Assembly: GCF_029227915.1 (NCBI RefSeq)
Contig: NC_079884.1
Location: forward strand, 7,564,001 to 7,628,000
Direction of reading: 5' to 3'
DNA from: Hydractinia symbiolongicarpus
Taxonomy: Eukaryota; Cnidaria; Hydrozoa; Anthoathecata; Hydractiniidae
DNA length: 64,000 nt
Positions 51,010 to 63,944 of this stretch are shown one piece after another. The stretch's first letter is position 1. Each line of letters opens with the position of its first letter. A program made the translations under genes and the position numbers. The notes under the pieces are model-generated. The model saw only the letters and a program-made list of their open reading frames with translations. It was not told the origin of the DNA and made no database searches.

Positions 51010-51860
51010 AAGCCATTGCCCGAATTTTAATCTTAGTGAATCTGATGTGGAGATATAAGATTAATGTGGCAAAAGATGTCAAGCTATTCGATTTTATTAT
51101 TAAGATTAAAAGTTTATCAGTCTGGGTACAAGTTTGTCGAGTCAAAAGAACAATGTGCGTGTAGATGCCAGGCTATCCGATTTTATTATTAAGATTAAAA
51201 GTTTATCAGTCTGGGTACGAGTTTGTCGAGTCAAAAGAACAATGTGCGTGAAGATGTCAGACTATCCGATTTTATTATTAAGATTAAAAGTTTATCAGTC
51301 TGGGTACGAGTTTGTCGAATCAAAAGAGCAATGTGCGTGAAGATGTCAGACTATCCGATTTTATTATTAAGATTAAAGGTTTATCAGTCTGGGTACGAGT
51401 TTGTTGAGTCAAAAGAGCAATGTGCGTGAAGATGTCAGACTATCCGATTTTATTATTAAAATTAAAAGTTTATCAGTCTGGGTACGAGTTTGTCGAGTCA
51501 AAAGAGCAATGTGCGTGAAGATGTCAGACTATCCGATTTTATTATTAAGATTAAAGGTTTATCAGTCTGGGTACGAGTTTGTTGAGTCAAAAGAGCAATG
51601 TGTGTGAAGATGTCAGACTATCCGATTTTATTATTAAGATTAAAAGTTTATCAGTCTGGGTACGAGTTTGTCGAGTCAAAAGAGCAATGTGCGTGAAGAT
51701 GTCAGACTATCCGATTTTATTATTAAGATTAAAAGTTTATCAGTCTGGGTACGAGTTTGTCGAGTCAAAAGAACAATGTGCGTGAAGATGTCAGACTATC
51801 CGATTTTATTATTAAGATTAAAAGTTTATCAGTCTGGGTACGAGTTTGTCGAGTCAAAAC
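51010..51860 (+). repeat. 89-bp satellite, array 2 (about 9 units)
   Basis: Highly uniform 89-bp units with GTTTATCAGTCTGGGTACGA, GTTTGTCGAGTCAAAAGA and GATGTCAGACTATCCGAT. Alternating unit variants (GTTGAGTC versus GTCGAGTC) recur every 178 bp. The array stops abruptly at 51860, where copy B of the duplicated block begins. Confidence 0.95.
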
Positions 51861-53011
51861 AAAAGTGACAGGGAAAAGAACTAACTTTGGAGATGATAAG
51901 GGATTGAGGATCCCCTGTTTGCTTCAATTCTCTGGACCGAAGGAGAATATTGAACTTTTGAAGAAATTGCTTGAAGAGTGTAAATAGCCATGAATATTGA
52001 AACCTGATTTTTTGAAGAAAAAAAGTGTTTTAATTGCAGAAAATCAATGTTCTCACTCGACGATCTCCCAATAAGAAAAATTCGAATAACTGAGGGTGAC
52101 TTAGCCTATAATTGGCCCCAAGGGGAATAAAAATCACTTCGAATAACCGAATTATTCGAATAACTGAAGTTCGAATAACCGAGAGTGTTTTTGCCTGAGT
52201 TGGGTAAGCAGATCCAAGGGGAACGCCATCTCACTTCGAATAACCGAATTATTCGAATAAGTGCAGGTTCGAATAACCGGGAGTCTACTGTATATCATAT
52301 CATATCATTTTGTAACGACATTTTTACATAACAATAAATCCGTTTTTCCTGATAAAACATAATGCGTGGTTTCGATAACATTTTAGTGACGTCACCTTTG
52401 TATTTTAACAGGAAGCTTGATTGTTACTGCACGCAGCCAGGTGCATAAAACCACGAAATATTTCAAGTTGGCTGCCAAAAACGAAAACAAGCACAAAATT
52501 TGATCGTGTTTGCTTACATGAAATGATATGAGATGTTATTGCTTTCGTCATATGTGTGACGTAATAAAGTCAACAAAGGAAGAAATAATTTATAAATTCC
52601 AACATCAAAGCAATTAGGTTTACATAAAACCACAGCGCTTCCTCACGGTGCTTATTTCTTAGTCCGTGGAAAGAAACCGCAGGATTTTTGTTCTAAATTT
52701 GTTATGAATTATGGAGGGTTATAACTTGTGTGTGTTTTTTCTATCTACTGCTGTTGATAAATCCAATTATGTCGATGCGTGCATAAAATACTTCCATTGG
52801 AATAATTGCGTCACACAGACGATAAATAAGAAAATTAACAAATAACAAACTGTTGTTTATCTATGTGAAAAAACTTCCACGCTTTATATACGAAAGTATA
52901 CGTCACCATTTTGGAAGATCTTAAAAAAAATGATACAAAAAGATCGTCACGTTGACGCAATGAAAAGTTCACCACGCTTAATGTTAGGAAAACAATACAC
53001 AGGGAAAGGTG

Positions 53012-53021
53012 TATATATATA
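53012..53021 (+). promoter_or_regulatory. Candidate TATA box, copy B
   Basis: Identical to 39274-39283, same distance to the ATG at 53086. Confidence 0.4.
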
Positions 53022-53085
53022 GATAGGAAGTTGCTATATATCAGTTAAATTAAAGATATATTAAGAAGAAGCATCTACAAAAGAT

Positions 53086-54243
53086 ATGGGAAGTGAAGAA
53101 AGCAAACCACAACCGTTTTCGTTGCATTCAAAAATGGTTCATAATCATACAAAAATACTAACTGGAGAGAAAGATCAACAATCTTATCCTGAAACGATTG
53201 AAGAATATTGTCAATCATTAGTTGGACTTCGATTTCATGGACAAACAAGTGATAGACAGGTAGATAATTATGTCGTTTTTAAGTGAACAGGAAAGGTCAA
53301 GGTAGATATTATACGCTGTGTTTTATACATCTTAGGAAACAGATACATCCAAAATGGAAGGAGATGAGGATTTGGGACAATTTCTTCTGAAATTGGATGA
53401 ATTTATGAGATCAGACAGCTTTGAAGAATACTCTGAATTACACGAAAGAAAGTTTTTAGAAATGGTCAAGCCTCTTGTCCAATACAGAAAGCGTACTTCA
53501 GAAAGCGAAAATGAATGTTTTTCACGATTGAAAAAGGATGGAGAAAGATTCTTAAAAGTTTATAAAAATCGCGGAAGTATGTACAAGGAATCTTATGCGC
53601 ATGTTCATGTAACTGACATACAGAATAATATATCCTAATTTATCCTTGTTTTCACTATTTTAGAATATTCTGAAGAATTAAGCCACAACAAAACATATTG
53701 GGGAAGTAGGCAACAACTGCTATCAGGAAAAGTCATCGCTGATTGGGTAGATTCTTTTGGTGGACCTATGGATCCTGTCTTTGGTGTGTTACTGAATCCA
53801 ACATCAGGTATTAAAAGTACTTATTAAACTAAATATTTTTATAATAACAAATGACACAGGAGACATGCTATACCTTCTTGTTGTTCACCTTTCTTGTTCT
53901 TCTCGTAGCTACATGGATGTAGATCTACTCTCTTAACATTCGCATGTCTTATTTTCACCTTCTAGGACGCGTTGGACCAGGAGATACGTCATTCTTACAC
54001 AAATATTTATTCGACAACAATGGCATTTTTGCATATCACGCTGCTGTTCATGATGCATTTGGTTATCTTTTCTATTCACATGGCATTGGGCCGGGTTATG
54101 ACTATCTGAATAAAAAATGGTTGAGTAATGGCAATATGTTTGCTGGTCAGCTCACTGGACTTTGGTTTTGGTCAAAAGCTATTGCAGATTACGAACAAAA
54201 ATATTGGTTCAACAAGGAAGAAAAGTCTAACCGCATTCTGTAA
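53086..54243 (+). CDS. Uncharacterised 278-aa protein, copy B (4 exons)
   Basis: Exons 53086-53259, 53336-53576, 53664-53807 and 53966-54243, the copy A model shifted by 13738. The predicted protein is the same as that of copy A, including the FAYHAAVHDAFGYLF segment. The duplicated block carries about 1.2 kb upstream, with the TATA-like site, and the poly(A) signal, so the gene should keep its own promoter. The region further upstream differs: satellite instead of the pogo-like left half, so distal regulation could differ. Function unknown, as for copy A. Confidence 0.75.
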
Positions 54244-54461
54244 TTTTGCCATGTTTAGTTTGTTGGTTTTTGGAAGATCGATCGTGATGAGTTTAATTAT
54301 ATGGTTAGCTTTACATCTGACCAGTGTGAATACCTGGTAACGTGTACATCTGACCAGTTTGAATACCTGGTTTTGTCTACGACGAGTTTGAAAATATCGC
54401 TATGTCTTCATCCCGTCAATTGGACAATTCACATATGTTTACTTAAATGAATAGTACTTGA

Positions 54462-54467
54462 AATAAA
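54462..54467 (+). terminator. Poly(A) signal, copy B gene
   Basis: AATAAA identical in context to 40724-40729. Confidence 0.5.
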
Positions 54468-55007
54468 TGTGTTAAATCTTTTTTACGACAGGGAAGGCGC
54501 TTACAAGGCGCTAATTAAAAGATCTACGGTATTCTTATGTTTATATGTAAACATTTTTCTACGTGTTAATAGCCTTTAATAAAAGCGTTATTCAAAGTTT
54601 ATCATTTGTCGACATATTTTTTGTTAATTGATATCGTCTAATATTATTTCACTCGACCCGAAAGTTACGAGCCTTTTAAATAATATAAATAAATAAATTA
54701 TTATTATTAAGTGTATATATATAAATATCAAAACAAATATATTTAATATTTATTTTTAATCAATTTAGTTATGTCGCTCACAAAACTATGACCTGAAATC
54801 CATTCGTACACAGTGCTGGTGAAATGGCTGAATTAAATTTTATTGCCAGAGCAAGTGGTTTCACTTCAATAACCAATCCCCCAAACCAATATAAAAACTT
54901 GTAGGATTTAAAAAAATACTAAACATTTATTTTGCTTTACTTTAGATTCCCTACTGATGTAAAAAAAAACACTGAAACTCCTGAGGACGAGGTTGCGTAT
55001 ATTGTTT

Positions 55008-55573
55008 TGCAAACTAGTCTATAAAGCCCGTGGAGAAATCCACTTAGGCAAAAGGTCAATAAAAAGAAAGTTGTTTTAGATGTTTTGCTGACGTCAGCAG
55101 TGCAGTGCAGATATAAAAATTCGCGTTCATTTGTTTATTCTTTGTCTTTAATGTGTAGAGGTTGAAATGCTGGTTAAAATAATGTACAGGATTATATGTT
55201 CTCGATGAACGCCTAAGGAGATATCAGGGATTAAAAATTTTGCTGACGTCAGCAAAGACCCGTCAAAACCTTAAAAATTTTTTTAGAAATTTTATACCTG
55301 TTGCCTTCATCGTATAGATCTTGAAACGCTGATCAAGAAAATGTATAGGATCATGCATCTTTGACAAATGGTTGCAGAGATATTAGGTTTGAAGGTTTTT
55401 TGATGACGTCATCAACCCGCCCATTCCGAAACGGATTTGGGGACCCAGGTTTGGGAAAATTACCCAAATTGGTCCTAGGTGGTCCCTAGTTACCCACGCG
55501 GTGAAAAAACATTGACGTCACCACCTCGTTTCCAAGTTACTTGGCCTCAAAGTTTTAAGTGCACTGTAATACT
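55008..55573 (+). repeat. Interspersed repeat with TGACGTCA motifs, copy 3
   Basis: Same as 41270-41835, moved along with the duplicated block. Confidence 0.85.
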
Positions 55574-55735
55574 TTCGTATGATTATTTGACTGCTTCGTC
55601 TATACTCTTTTTGCTCATGTTCATTTTGTTTTTATTACTGATTGAATTTATATTTACGTTTGCACATACATTTAGTATTTACACATTTCAGCATTAAGAA
55701 CCATTGTAATTTATGGATGCTTGAAATATATGTCG

Positions 55736-56156
<421 letters not shown>

Positions 56157-56789
56157 TCTTCATTAATTTAATATAGGATATTGACGTTAAAGTAGTGTGA
56201 TTGACGTCGCGCCGTAACGTCCTAAAATTTAACATTTGAGAAATAATTTTTTCGGCGACTCCAAAAAAAATTTCGGCGACATCAAAGGAAAATGAGGATA
56301 TCCATTATGCCCGTTACATACACTTCGTATTATTATATAAGAAGTTCTCTTGGATATAACAGGAAGGGGCTTTAATAAAGAAGTGGGCGTTTATAAAATA
56401 TTTGGCAGTATGGACCGTTGAAAAAGCGGGTGTCAGAACAAAATACAATTACGGAGTTTCATACCGCGCAGGTCTGAGCGCAAGCGAAGCGCTTTGCAGG
56501 GACAAATTTTTGGCTTGTTTTCATTTGTCTCGATAGCCCAAATAATTTTCATGGTCAGTTTTTCACAACTATTCTGGTTAGTGTTGCGAAAAGAGGCAGA
56601 AATGCAAAATCCTGTCTGATGTTTCTTCAACTAATTTTTTACTTTAACTGACGTTTGGCTTTTTAATAACACGTTTAAGTGGTGTTGCTAACCCTCTTTG
56701 TGGTATATTGACATGGGTAAGATGTTGGAATCAAAGAAAACTTAAATTACTGACTTTTATAGAGAGGCAAGAGAAGATAGATAGATGTG

Positions 56790-57116
56790 CATATTTTACA
56801 TGGCTCACAAATATCAAGGGGTATACCCTGTCTATTATTTCCAGGAGGGCCCATGGCGTAGATGGAGAGTCCTAGAGTATTTAATGCTCATTTTGAGCTA
56901 CGCAGACCCAATTAGAGCCCGCGCTGTACTAGACAACTCCCGGCAACATCCAACGGCCCACACAGTGTGCCATCTTCCCAATTTCCCTCACATGGCTTGG
57001 GTTAACCCGGGGCTATGGTAACATTCACTCGCCCATGTTGAATCGCCGTCAAGAGGAATCGAACCCCGGTCTCTCGCACAGAGTACGAGAGCTATAACCA
57101 CTAATCTACGGCGCCA
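56790..57116 (-). mobile_element. tRNA-derived SINE-like unit
   Basis: On the minus strand it starts with a tRNA-like head (57044-57115): CGCCGT/ACGGCG acceptor pairing, A box TAGATTAGTGG, a CTCGT/GCGAG anticodon stem with a seven-base loop, and B box GGTTCGATTCC. A tRNA-unrelated body richer in G and C follows (about 56790-57040). The head departs from a working tRNA: position 33 is C and there is one extra base before the 3' acceptor strand. Confidence 0.5.
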
Positions 57117-58490
57117 TGAGAAGACATATTGTTGATGTTGGTTTTAGGGGTTAGCTTCCTGAAGTTGCAAGCTACATATACCATACATCTTGTGTTGTGA
57201 GGAATAAAGTAATGGTTAAAAAGAAACACTATTCTATCATTATCAGTGCACTTTGGCAAGAAGAAATAAAAATTACAGCTAGCTATAGAAAGACTTAAAG
57301 GAAGTTTTTATTACAGTAAGCTAGCTATAGGATTAACGTGGAAGAGCATTTAATAAAGGATTTATTTGCAAAGTATATGTTAGAGGGAGTGTCCAAATAA
57401 AAGACTACTTTCTTGTCATCTATACTTTCTTAGCACACATTTCTTTGTTACAACCAACCAGCCTGCAATGCCTACTGTGCCTCTACTTATAGGTTTTCTT
57501 ACTTGGGCCTAGCCTCCCTGATGTGAGCTCAATTAGGCACAGTTTACTAAAATGCACTTGATAGGAACTGGGGAAAGCTGGGTACCAGACTCAACTGGTG
57601 TAGACATAACCCAAAACAAAACGGTATCCAGCTACAAGAAAGAGGAACAAGGTTTTACAACTAATATATCTCACATATAGCTAACTAGTTATATAAAAAA
57701 GAGCACAGATGAAATCGACTGAAAATAAAATACACACTTCAATGATAAAATGACTGCCTTTGACTTTTTGTTAGAAATTATTGTATATAAATATTACATA
57801 ACTAGCTAGGAAGGGATATATATTATAGCATGTTATACTATTACTGTGTTCTTAATTTTGGTAAAATGCAAGAATAAATTTAGGTAAGGTCCACTTTTAC
57901 AATTTTGTGATAGCTATAGCAATTTTGGTACATTGACATAAGAAAAATTTGGCAACTGAAAATATTTGACTAAAACAGTTAAAGTCACTAAATTTGTTTA
58001 AAAAGTTATTTTCCATTAAATTTGTTTATTTTAACCACAGTATGTTATTTTATTTTATATTTCGCAGCGGTCGAAACTTTGTACTTCACAGATTAAAATT
58101 ATTCCAATGCAAAATTGAGGCGTAGAAATTTTTAAGGCTAAGTTGGTGTTTGAACTCCACTGTTAAGTTGAGTGATATTAGAAATGAGTTTTTATGATCC
58201 TATTTGTAGCATCTAGGCACTTATCCACCTATATATCTGATTACTGTATGATTAAGGCTACAATATATATGAGTGACCCAGTGTGACCCCTAGCTAACTA
58301 AAACGAGACAGATACAGTCAACTTTTTGGCAATTTTTAATTTGGTTTATAAAAAATGTAGGTAGCTCTGCCCCGGTTAGTTAAATAAAGTTTCTAGCAAA
58401 CACAGAATAAGAAATTTTGGAATTGTTTTTTAATATTATAGCTAGCTAGGTATCTGTTTATTGAGCATGAAACTATAGACCATTTCGGAG
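57117..58490. other. No gene recognised
   Basis: AT-rich with TAGCTAGC words; interior of the 4.1-kb inverted-repeat element. Confidence 0.35.
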
Positions 58491-60062
58491 ATTATGCGCC
58501 ATTATGAATTTGCGGAACTCGGTGGTGCAAGTTGAATTTGGACTTAACGTTTTAATCAGTCATTTGCCTTGCAGAACTGCTGGCGGCAGGACAGTTTTGA
58601 TTTTTGATATCTAATTTTATGATATATATTTTGAAAAATACTTTTATTAGGCACTTTTGTACTTTTAATTTCTTTTTGTACAATAAAGGCAACTTAATAT
58701 ATCCTAAAAACCTTACCTAGCTAGAGGTCTTCCAAAAATGCTTTTATGACACTACTGTAGCTAGCTATCAGGCTGTAATTAGTAATTAATGCTTGGTTAA
58801 AGGTAATTTCATTTTATATTTAGATATTTAAATTGTGTAGTTTAAAATTGTGTATAAAGATATTGGCATTGGATTTTAAACTTGGATTATACTTTACTTT
58901 AGAGAGAAATTTGTGATTTTGGAAATACCTTATGAATTTGGACTTGAACTTTGTTTTTGGATTTGTAAAGAAATGTTTAGGTTGTAATACTTGTAAAGAT
59001 CTAGAGAGTTATAATCCATTGTCAAAATACTTGTCAAAACTCTATAATGTTATTTATTCCTAAAGTGAAACTTAGCTCGGAAAATAATCTGGCTTCTTCT
59101 CTGTAAGGGATGTAAAAATTTTCAATACACTGCCCATAAAGATACGGTAACAGGTTCAGTCACAGATTTTAGGAATAGAGTCATTAGTCATTTTAATTGC
59201 AAATAATTTTTATTATTTTGATATTTTTTTAATTTTGTTTTTTGTGTATGTTTGTCCCTTGATCCGTCTACTTAAACACTCCTATCTTTGAGTCTTTCAA
59301 GAGTGGTATTAGAAAGAATGCCTGTCTTTCTTCCCTGCTTTCGTTATTGCCCTATAATTTTTTTGTACGCTTCCCTTATTGAAAAATATCAAAAAGGGAA
59401 AAATGATGAGTTCATTTTACTATACTAAAGTGGTATTCGATTTTTTGTTTTTCTATGTTATTTGTTTCAGTCACAATGTATATTTTACATGATGTTTTGT
59501 TATATATACGTATGTCTTTATCGCTTTCTTTATCAGGACATGCTAATTTATTACTAAAGTGTAAATATTTATGATAAATGAATAAATTACTCTGTAAAGC
59601 TTGTTTAAATTATTGCTGAAAAAGCTCAACTATTACTCAGTCCACAATAAGTGAGTCAGCTGCCTCACATTAAGTTCTAAAAAATCCTCATACGTTGTAA
59701 GAGGCATAATTCGATCGTAAAAATATTTTTAAAGTTGATTAAATATCCACTTCAGCGTTAAATTTTAAATGTATTAGGTCTAAAATAATAAAACACACTC
59801 AGTATCCCTACGTCCTACATGTGTATTTAATTGCTATTTATAATTCATTAATAGATCAAAGCAATACGCTTAAATAAATGTTGTCTGGTGTTATCCCCTG
59901 TTACTTAGGTAAAAACATTACCTAAAAACAAGACCTAAACACGCAAGAGTGTATACAAAACTCGTTTCTTTTTGTGTGTTTTAAGAGTTTTCTACTACGG
60001 CATATAGGGTTCAAAGTTCAACTTGCACTACCGGGCTTCGAAAATCCATAATGGCGCATAAT
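58491..60062. mobile_element. Nested ~1.6-kb inverted-repeat element
   Basis: Left ATTATGCGCCATTATGAATT, then GGTGGTGCAAGTTGAA (to 58535). The right end (60017-60062), reverse-complemented, reads ATTATGCGCCATTATGGATT, then GGTAGTGCAAGTTGAA. Pairing is about 45 bp. Non-coding interior. It sits inside the 4.1-kb element, so it inserted later or forms part of a composite. Confidence 0.55.
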
Positions 60063-60562
60063 TAGTTTAGAAAAAAACCCATTGTTTTCTTTACTGTGTT
60101 TAATGAGCTACATTTTGGCTGTACTAGTAGCTATATAAATCTTGAATGACATGCTAGCAATCCCTCTTTGATCAGCACTGTGAAATTTTTAAGACAATAT
60201 TAAAACTTGTGATGTAACTAACTACCAAAATAAGGTTTCTTTCTCTTTTGACTGCCAACGTTTCATGATGACTGTACCCCACAACTTGAAGCAATTAAAT
60301 TAATAACCAAGTTTAGGTCTTGAACCTTCATAATATACAATCTTATGTCAATACTGAGTATCCTTCCTTTAAATAATTGTAAAATCAATATATCGCACCA
60401 GTTTAAAAATTAAAAATACAAAGGAAAAAGTGAATAATTCTCTTCGTACTGCATGTTTTTCTTAGCAAATGCCTTACGCTCTGCGGGGGATATAAAAATT
60501 TGTCCCTACAAGTGCTTCGCTAGTGCCCAGACCTGCGCGGTACGAGACTCCGTAATTTTACT

Positions 60563-62107
60563 TCTACGGATATGCCGGATGAATCGCTCAGAAACGGGGT
60601 CATGTTCTGGGTTTTACAATATTTAATATTCATAATGGCCTCTGCTGTGACGACGAGGAGGGAAGAAAACATAGCTAGATACCAGTCACTCTGTTTAATT
60701 TCCCCACTATTTCCGACTTCTTATCAGGATATAAAAGTGAGAAATATGTTTAGCTATCTAGGCCAATCTTTTCCTGAATGTCAGGTACAATATGCAGTCT
60801 TCTTTTTTCCAAAGACTTTTTAAAAGTTTTTTTTATTTTCTTCGTGTTTTTTTTTAGCTCTGTATGTTATCTAGAATGGTTGAGGTTTTCTTTTAAGAAA
60901 AATATATTTTGTAATAAGACAGGTCACGTGCACATGTACTTGTCGATTATTGGCCAATACCCTTATTGCCATGCACATGCCAAAGCCGAAAGAGCTTACC
61001 GCTGAAAATGTGAACAATGGAATTCATCAATTCCTTTTTGCTGTTAATGCTGACTAAATGTGCCAATAGTCTTGAGAACTAATTTAAAATAATATGTGAA
61101 AGCTCCATTTAAACGAAAGACCAAGTTATCAGTATATGTCGGTGTTTAAATGTTGCTCATGACTGACTGACATAATTTTTAGAACTCAAGTGACTCTCTA
61201 ACTAGTAAAATTTTTGTGACATCTGCCTTAGTAATATCTAGTTTACAATGCCACTACCGTGGGTTTGCCCATGTAACTAACTACCTTCATTTACAGCCAG
61301 AAATTATAAATTGCACATAACTTTCTCTTACACAACATTTATGTATATAAACAATATTGAACATGGCTGATGCACTGGTACCGGTTCCTTAAGCTCAAAA
61401 TTGCTTAAAGTACCAGGAAATTTAAAAAAAGCATGTGCGCAATGATATTTAAGAAATTGACATAATATTTGTTAACTGAATGAATTATTACACCTTCTGG
61501 ATCTCAACAATGCAGTTTTTTTGCTAAATAATCAACGTGAATGGCGTATAAGAACTACCGGTGCTTTAACCTGAAAGCGTTCTGAAGCTTATAGTGCCAG
61601 TTTATCATGAAAGACAGTAGTGCTGGTTTTGTTTACGCAGCTATCAGTCTTTTTCAGGAATTTTTGAGTAGGTGTGTGATGATTCGCACATGTAAATCAG
61701 GTAACACGTGCAATGTAAAATGCACTTGCAAAGAATGTTACACATGCGATACGGGGTCCGAGGTTATTTTTGTTGCGCATTCATTTTGTTGCGCATTCAT
61801 TTTGTGGTAGAAAAGTGGAGGACGTTTTAAATCGTGAACGCCAAACACGATGATCGTCTATGGTATAGTGACTCTCTCGATCTTAAACTTCCTTTTCTAC
61901 ATGTCCAAAATAGTATGCATGACTATACTGTCATTTTTATATTCATTGTTTATTTTTCAGGTCATCACAAGCAAATAAGCAAAAATATGCTTAGCTTTCA
62001 AATTAAAAAATATCTTTATCCACGTGGCTTAAATAAAACTTCAGCTACACTTTAACAAAATTTTCACAGAAAAAAAATTATACTACACGTGGGTCTCGTT
62101 TTTACAG
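60563..62107. other. No gene recognised
   Basis: Short frames only. A direct duplication of TTGCGCATTCATTTTG is visible near 61773-61804. One frame at 61607-61810 is Cys-rich but short and without a family match I can support. Confidence 0.35.
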
Positions 62108-62830
62108 GCATCATCATCATCATCATTCTTGGCTTAACGTCCTTTTTCCATGCTAGCATGGGTTGGACAGGGTATATTAATGACCCTCTTCCAATCTGAT
62201 CTAGACTGTGTTAGATCTAAACTCAACTTCCTCTGTATCAAGTCTGTCCTTATAACTTCCTGCCAAGTCTTTCTCGGTCTGCCTCTGGGCTTTGCCCCAG
62301 GAACTATCAAGTCTCTACACTTTCTTACCCAATTATCCCCCTCCATTCTTTCCAAGTACTTCAGCCAATTCAATCTTCTTATCTAGATAACATCTTTAAT
62401 TCTACAGATACTTAGCCTGCTTCTTAGCTCATCTGAACTCTTTCTGTCTCTCAGACTGGCGTTACACATCCACCTAACCACTCTCATATCATTCCTTTCT
62501 AAATGGTCAAGATCTTCCTGCTTCACTGCCCATGTCTCACTACCGTACAACATAATACTTCTTATACAGGCCTCATAAAACCTATCTTTTTACTCGATTG
62601 ACAAGACTCTGCTAGTCAACAAAGGAAGTAACTCTCTGAACTTTTTTCAAGCAGAACCTATCCTGCAAACACTTCTTCCAACACCCCCTTCACTGCCCAA
62701 CATATCACCTAAGTAACAGAAGTTCTCAACTATCTCTAACAAGCCACTGTTGTACATCATTGAAGCTGGAAATACTACATTCTCTATAATCTCACCTTTG
62801 CAACGCTATATATCTACTATACTATAATCT
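62108..62830 (-). mobile_element. LINE 3' fragment with (ATG)n tail
   Basis: The minus-strand reading across several frames gives FCYLGDML-type, YGSETWAVKQEDLDHLERN, MRVVRWMCNASLRDRK, LNWLKYLERMEGDNWVRKC and GRPRKTWQEVIRTDL: the conserved C-terminal region of a non-LTR reverse transcriptase. The 3' end carries the CATGCTAGCATGGGTTGGAC-type stem and an ATGATGATG tail (about 62108-62126 on the plus strand). Stops and frameshifts are present; 5' truncated near 62830. Confidence 0.75.
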
Positions 62831-63435
62831 CACCTATGCAAGGCATAAAGAAAAAATCCATTAAATTCGGACCTGCTATGGTTTCCAATTGTTTTGTCAA
62901 ATGAAGAAATTATCTACAATTAAATCCATGATAAAATGTCTATTCCGCCTGTAAGTGCAGTTTTGCACTCTTGCTTCATCTGTGTTCCATTGGCGTTCCT
63001 CTGCATTAGTTAAGAACCGCATGGCTGGATTTCTTGCGTAAGACCTGGTCCTACGACGAAGGACCAGAAAAAAGAGAGTATTTCTTCTATTTCTTCTAAC
63101 TAAGTCAGGAGTAGGTGAATTAGCTAGGATGGTCATGTTGGCTACAAATAGGCTTGCTCATGGATTAAAAGGACCAGAACTATTCAATAATTTCTGAGAT
63201 CTAAAAGTGTCCAACCAAGACGGAAATCGTTTGTCTGACAAGTCTCCAAAAATTATTTCGAGGGCTGCCATCGCACGTTACAAAGTGGATTTTATAGGTT
63301 GATTTTGAAAACTCAATATTTATTTTTCAGACGTGGTATTAATCACACGCCTGAAACGATTTAGCCATGTACCAACTTAGAGAACCGATTTTTTCTGTAA
63401 AAGTTAGTGTGTTTTTTTGTAAGATACTCATAAGA
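62831..63435. other. No gene recognised
   Basis: A minus-strand frame at 62897-63136 (79 codons, Arg-rich, FFLVLRRRTRSYARNP) could be part of an unidentified mobile-element protein; I cannot assign it. Confidence 0.3.
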
Positions 63436-63439
63436 CTCA

Positions 63440-63615
63440 GATTGCTGGTATGAGACAGGGTTACCTTTGGAGTGCCATTTTTTTTCTAGAAGACAAGGTT
63501 ACCTTAAAGTGCCGGTTTTTTTTGTAGAGATATTAGAGTGCCTGGTTTTTTTTCATGAGACTCATTAGGAGTGCCGATTTTTTTTTGTGCGATTCAATAG
63601 ACTAGCAATAGCCCC
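63440..63615 (+). repeat. Degenerate ~45-bp tandem repeat
   Basis: Four to five copies of a unit with GAGTGCC(G/A)(G/T)TTTTTTTT and AGACT/GATAC words. Irregular spacing. Confidence 0.55.
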
Positions 63616-63871
63616 GGTTTTTTCAGAGATACTTTAAAAGTTTTATTAGAAAAGACAAGTAATCAGTAACTTATGAAATAAGAGTGAATATTGGAGTAAT
63701 ATATGATCAAAAATTCAATGGGAAGAGAACATTCTAAAATTAGAATTATAAAAACTTAAATATATATTTATTCACTTGTCACGCCATATTTCCAAATAAT
63801 GATTTTGCACACTGTATCTGCAAAAAACAAAGTAGCATGACCAAAAAGAGACATTAGCTTTGGCCCTATTA

Positions 63872-63944
63872 ACTCCTGCCAGGATTTGAACCTGGATATC
63901 TTATGAAATTCTTCACTGGAATCTTACCTTTAAACCATAGGAGT
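63872..63944 (-). pseudogene. tRNA-like 73-nt element
   Basis: The minus strand begins ACTCCTA and ends AGGAGT, with T-arm CCAGGTTCAAATCCTGG and a weak D-arm. A seven-base loop CAGTGAA could place GTG as anticodon, but position 33 is A rather than T. Same end sequence and T-arm layout as 29706-29779. Probably a tRNA-derived repeat or organelle-type tRNA copy. Confidence 0.4.

Larger units (their letters stand above)
56447..60558. mobile_element. Putative 4.1-kb inverted-terminal-repeat element
   Basis: The left end (56447-56512) reads AATTACGGAGTTTCATACCG then CGCAGGTCTGAGC, and ends near GGGACAAATTTTT. The right end (60494-60558), reverse-complemented, reads AATTACGGAGTCTCGTACCG then CGCAGGTCTGGGC, and ends GGGACAAATTTTT. 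Pairing extends about 65 bp with several mismatches, so the element is not young. The interior has no transposase frame and has taken a SINE-like insertion and a second inverted-repeat element. No target duplication could be defined. Confidence 0.55.

Noticed and set aside
51134-51868. Series of 68-codon frames starting every 89 bp
   Set aside because: Satellite units happen to be open in one frame and overlap one another; no evidence of a tandem peptide gene such as a precursor with cleavage sites.
57044-57115. Functional tRNA gene
   Set aside because: Good A and B boxes, but position 33 is C, D-stem pairing is poor, one extra base lies before the 3' acceptor strand, and a SINE-like body follows.
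62897-63136. 79-codon Arg-rich minus-strand frame as a transposase start
   Set aside because: Composition is suggestive, but I could not match it to a named family or extend it into neighbouring frames.
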